Shown here piece after piece: positions 61,495 to 64,000 of a stretch of 64,000 bases of DNA (positions are counted from its first letter, which is position 1; every line of letters begins with the position of its first letter). The position numbers and the translations under genes were made by a program. The notes beneath the pieces were generated by a model. It made no database searches and was not told where the DNA came from. It was given only the letters and a program-made list of their open reading frames with translations. Source of the stretch: Desulfonema magnum (lineage in GTDB: Bacteria; Desulfobacterota; Desulfobacteria; Desulfobacterales; 4be13). Location: assembly GCF_017377395.1 (NCBI RefSeq), contig NZ_CP061800.1, positions 7,673,001-7,737,000 of the forward strand. The letters are read 5' to 3'.

Positions 61495-61640
61495 TCATCG
61501 CTCTCCGGTTCTCATTCTTCCTATATCAGCAGATTAAAAATTCCCCGGATTCGCTCCTGACGAACTGATAAATTCCCCGGAGATGCTTCGAGTTTACGAA
61601 TCCGAAGCGGGCTTTTCCATGAAATTTCCATCTGCGGATG

Positions 61641-62050
61641 CTATTTTTTTTTTCGGAGTTTACACAAATAGTCTTCAATCTCTTTGTCCGAAAATCCTTT
61701 CAGGCGTTTTTTGAGGCAGAACTCTTTACAGGCGTTCTTCGGGGGCAAGTCCTTTCAGACGCTCTTTGGAAGACAGTGCGGAAAGAACGATATCCCCCTA
61801 CATTCTGACCAGTTCGACGACTTGTTCGGGGGTCAGTTCCTGTTTCATCGGCGCACCTCCTTTGAAAAACCAGTGATTCCACAACCCTTGCAGAAGCCAG
61901 AGCAGTCTCATGGAAAAAGAGCCGATATTCTGGCCTTTCAGTGTTCTGAAAGCGGCTTTTTTTTCCTTCATCCGGCTTGCAAAGCATTTGATATAAGCGT
62001 TATATGGTTCCTCTGAAAGCTCGTTCAGGCTCGGCAGGAAAAAATTCCGA
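61641..62050 (-). pseudogene. Decayed duplicate of the nuclease C-terminal half
   Basis: From about 62050 to 61855 the DNA is almost identical to 62565-62385 of the intact gene (LNELSEEPYNAYIKCFASRM, SMRLLWLLQGLWNHWFFKGG, MKQELTPEQVVELV). It then has an in-frame stop, later stops and a frameshift. It still ends GFSDKEIEDYLCKLRKKK, the counterpart of the intact C-terminus. The N-terminal nuclease part is absent. Confidence 0.88.
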
Positions 62051-62090
62051 GAGCGGGTTTCTGACAGTCCCGCTCATTCGGACCGAAATA

Positions 62091-63014
62091 TCATTTCTTT
62101 TTTTTAAGTTTTCGCAGGTAAGCTTCAATTTCCTCAGCAGACAGTCCTTTGAGACGCTCTTCGGGTCTGAGTCCTTTGAGACGCTCTTCGGGTCTGAGTC
62201 CTTTGAGACGCTCTTCGGGTCTGAGTCCTTTGAGACGCTCTTCGGGTCTGAGTCCTTTGAGAATATCTTTTGTCCCGACAGCCTTCACGAGTTCTTCGGG
62301 AGACAGAGTTGAAAGATAGACATCTCCCCACATTTTCCCCATTTCGATGACCTGTTCGGGGGTCAGTTCTTGTTTCATCGGCGCACCTCCTTTGAAAAAC
62401 CAGTGATTCCACAACCCTTGCAGAAGCCAGAGCAGTCTCATGGAAAAAGAGCCGATATTCTGGCCTTTCAGTGTTCTGAAAGCGGCTTTTTTTTCCTTCA
62501 TCCGGCTTGCAAAGCATTTGATATAAGCGTTATATGGTTCCTCTGAAAGCTCGTTCAGGGTCAGCAGGGGAACCGATTCCAATAACGGATGACGGCTCCG
62601 GTACACGCCGGCCTTGTCCGTTGGAGAATAACCAAATTTGTCCAGCGTCTGTTTTCTGGTCGTCTTTGCGCTTATCAGAAATGTCCGCACCTGCCGGTCC
62701 GTCAGTTCTTTGGAGTCCTTGTAAAAATAGTCATATCCCACAGCCTGGCGAAATGCTGACAGTCCCACCGATTCGGAGTACTTGAATTCCAGGAGAATAT
62801 GATCGGCATCGCTTTCTCTTATGCCGTCAGGCAGGCGTTCCAGTTGTTCCGAGGTCCATGTGGGATGCTTTCTCCTCAGTAACAGGATATCCGCTTTCGG
62901 CGGATCAGCCATCACCTGAAGCTCCGTATGCACTTCGATCCCGACCGGAGTAAGAAGTTCCTCAAGTAGCATGCCTAACAGACGGTGCCAGCGGGTTTTG
63001 GGTATTTTTTCCAT
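62091..63014 (-). CDS. PD-(D/E)XK nuclease-like (Rpn/transposase-type) protein
   Basis: 307 residues. The catalytic core is seen in PPKADILLLRR (Asp), ADHILLEFKYSES (Glu-x-Lys) and the following SAFRQAVGYDYFY helix, the usual PD-(D/E)XK layout. A C-terminal part carries PMKQELTPEQVIEMGKMWGD, then four tandem KGLRPEERL repeats and a GLSAEEIEAYLRKLKKK end. Proteins of this kind are abundant, variable in repeat number and linked to recombination or mobile DNA. No partner gene. A partial, decayed copy lies directly downstream. Confidence 0.8.
   Translation of the reverse strand: MEKIPKTRWHRLLGMLLEELLTPVGIEVHTELQVMADPPKADILLLRRKHPTWTSEQLERLPDGIRESDADHILLEFKYSESVGLSAFRQAVGYDYFYKDSKELTDRQVRTFLISAKTTRKQTLDKFGYSPTDKAGVYRSRHPLLESVPLLTLNELSEEPYNAYIKCFASRMKEKKAAFRTLKGQNIGSFSMRLLWLLQGLWNHWFFKGGAPMKQELTPEQVIEMGKMWGDVYLSTLSPEELVKAVGTKDILKGLRPEERLKGLRPEERLKGLRPEERLKGLRPEERLKGLSAEEIEAYLRKLKKKK
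62143..62262 (-). repeat. 27-bp tandem repeat (KGLRPEERL), four units
   Basis: AGTCCTTTGAGACGCTCTTC-GGGTCTG is repeated four times plus a partial unit. Because 27 is a multiple of three, unit number can vary without frameshift. Confidence 0.95.
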
Positions 63015-63191
63015 TTCTGCCTTTTGTCACTGATGGATATTTTGAAAATTCTGAATTTCCAATCCGGCCTCAGCCGGAAAATTCATAACACTATTATATT
63101 AACATATATTACATCTCAATCATATTTGTCAAGGAGAGAGTCCTGCCCCGGTAGTTAATATTCAACCCCGATATGACTTTATATTTTTACT

Positions 63192-63343
63192 GATGTACCT
63201 AATCATAAGTTTTCGATATCTTCCCGGGAAAGAAACCCGGCTTTTTTTACCGGAACGATCCGCCACCTGTGACGGAAAAAGCCGGGTTTCTCCGCTGTTC
63301 ACAGAAAAAAAAGATGTATAAAAAACTTTTGATCGGGTACTTA
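63192..63343. mobile_element. TIR family 1 element (copy c, inverted)
   Basis: GATGTACCTAATCATAAGTT and AAAACTTTTGATCGGGTACTTA are the family 1 ends in reverse order. The interior GAAAGAAACCCGGCTTTTTT / GGAAAAAGCCGGGTTTC matches copies a and b. Confidence 0.75.
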
Positions 63344-63572
63344 GTTGTGTTTATATGACAGACCGCCTGAACGCGGAACTACAAATTTTTCTGATCTGCT
63401 GATTGCTGCTATTCGTAAGTTTTTCCCCCCTTTTGCAAAGGAGGAGTGGGAAATTTTAAGCATAGCTTCCCATTTTCACATCAGAAATCCCCCAGATATC
63501 TTTATAAAAAGAATTTATGAGTCGTTACCAGGGTCGTTTTATGAGAACGAAAACTTGAGCGTCATGTTAATT

Positions 63573-63613
63573 CATAAAAAAAAGCCGGGTTTCTCAAAAC
63601 CCGGCTTTTCCTT
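63573..63613. terminator. Hairpin AAGCCGGGTTT..AAACCCGGCTT
   Basis: AAAAAAAAGCCGGGTTT and AAACCCGGCTTTTCC form a strong stem usable as a terminator in either direction. The surrounding 63344-63841 contains repeat scraps (CATTCCAGG, TTTGATCTGCTG) and no credible gene. Confidence 0.65.
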
Positions 63614-63841
63614 TCATCAAAAAACTGAATATCGGTAAATGGAAAAATTTTGCAACTGATGGATTCCGATTCTTCCCGGAATGACAGTTCTGTGACTCTG
63701 TAATATCCTGTCATTCCAGGTAATATTTAATTCCAACCCGGAATTCACTGTCAGACAAAAGTTTTTGATCTGCTGTATATGAATTTTATAACTATCTTAA
63801 TTAATATGGTAAATAGGCTATCATCTCATTTAAATTTAAAA

Positions 63842-64000
63842 TTATATCCGGCATGTTAATATGATTGAAACCACCCGTTCCATATCTTCTTCTGTCATTG
63901 CAGTGCCGGAGGGCAGGCAAAGTCCTCTTTCAAATAAATCTTGTGAGACTTCTCCTCCGATTATCCGAGCCGGATAAGTTTCTTTTATGGTGTTTGGCTT
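63842..64000 (-). CDS. DegT/DnrJ/EryC1-family aminotransferase (C-terminal end only)
   Basis: 52 residues visible, the gene starting beyond the right edge. FERGLCLPSGTAMTEEDMER-VVSII is the characteristic end of PLP-dependent sugar aminotransferases (ArnB/PglE/WecE type). They add an amino group to keto-sugars made by CapD-like dehydratases such as the one at 58599, which supports a surface polysaccharide or glycosylation locus running off the window. Confidence 0.85.
   Translation of the reverse strand, partial: KPNTIKETYPARIIGGEVSQDLFERGLCLPSGTAMTEEDMERVVSIILTCRI

Noticed and set aside
63345-63638. 97-residue frame on the plus strand
   Set aside because: No ribosome site, and its DNA is made of repeat fragments (CCCCCTTTTGCAAAGGAGGA, AAGCCGGGTTT hairpin).

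Overview
The window looks like a chromosomal piece of a sulfate-reducing Desulfobacterota (Desulfobacteraceae/Desulfonema-like). The grounds are a DUF3786 Fe-S protein, an EtfD/HdrD-type membrane Fe-S oxidoreductase, a NifX-like/MPRGDG gene cluster under a sigma-54 promoter, many two-component and sigma-54 regulators, AGGAGG ribosome sites, moderate GC and a very heavy load of small intergenic repeats. The genus is inference; no rRNA or tRNA gene was seen.

Layout. 0-9.2 kb: partial MFS exporter, IclR regulator, DUF3786 protein, LolA-like carrier, rsmB, rpe, aroQ, separated by repeat elements. 9.7-17 kb: a 1200-residue hybrid sensor kinase, a REC-first histidine kinase and an AcuI/YhdH reductase. 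17-21.6 kb: ppc, pyrK and a cold-shock gene with a recognisable promoter and terminator. 21.8-28.3 kb: a minus-strand defence-like operon: remnant of a type ISP restriction enzyme, DUF262 protein, DUF3696 ATPase, unknown protein, OLD-like ATPase, Toprim/DUF3226 protein, radC. 28.7-32.4 kb: gpsA and gyrA. 33.8-37.7 kb: a sigma-54 activator, a -24/-12 promoter, two NifX-like proteins, two MPxGDG proteins and an FmdB zinc ribbon. 37.9-42.2 kb: acyl-CoA synthetase and EtfD-like oxidoreductase (fatty acid oxidation). 42.3-46 kb: an HNH pair, HigBA, and an IS200-like/RAYT transposase between arrays of REP-like hairpins. 46.1-52.8 kb: a 2232-residue secreted beta-helix/lipase/dockerin protein with almost identical 825-bp internal repeats. 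53-58.3 kb: an accessory cluster with a UPF0175/DUF3368 pair (frameshifted), three tandem ORF6N paralogues, and two copies of a second phage-type regulator family, one broken by an 88-bp element. 58.6-64 kb: CapD-type epimerase, DUF218 protein, a PD-(D/E)XK nuclease with a decayed duplicate, and the end of a DegT aminotransferase.

The most unusual signals are at DNA level. (1) Every ORF6N paralogue carries a 21-25 bp palindrome at the same codon (66), with different arms that change in a compensated way; a fossil copy keeps one too, and the neighbouring second family carries its own covarying palindrome. (2) Several families of short elements share terminal inverted repeats but carry different interiors. 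(3) At least eleven tandem arrays of unrelated 7-bp units sit against gene ends. (4) The defence-like operon may be one compound system or two joined ones. None of this could be tested by database search here.
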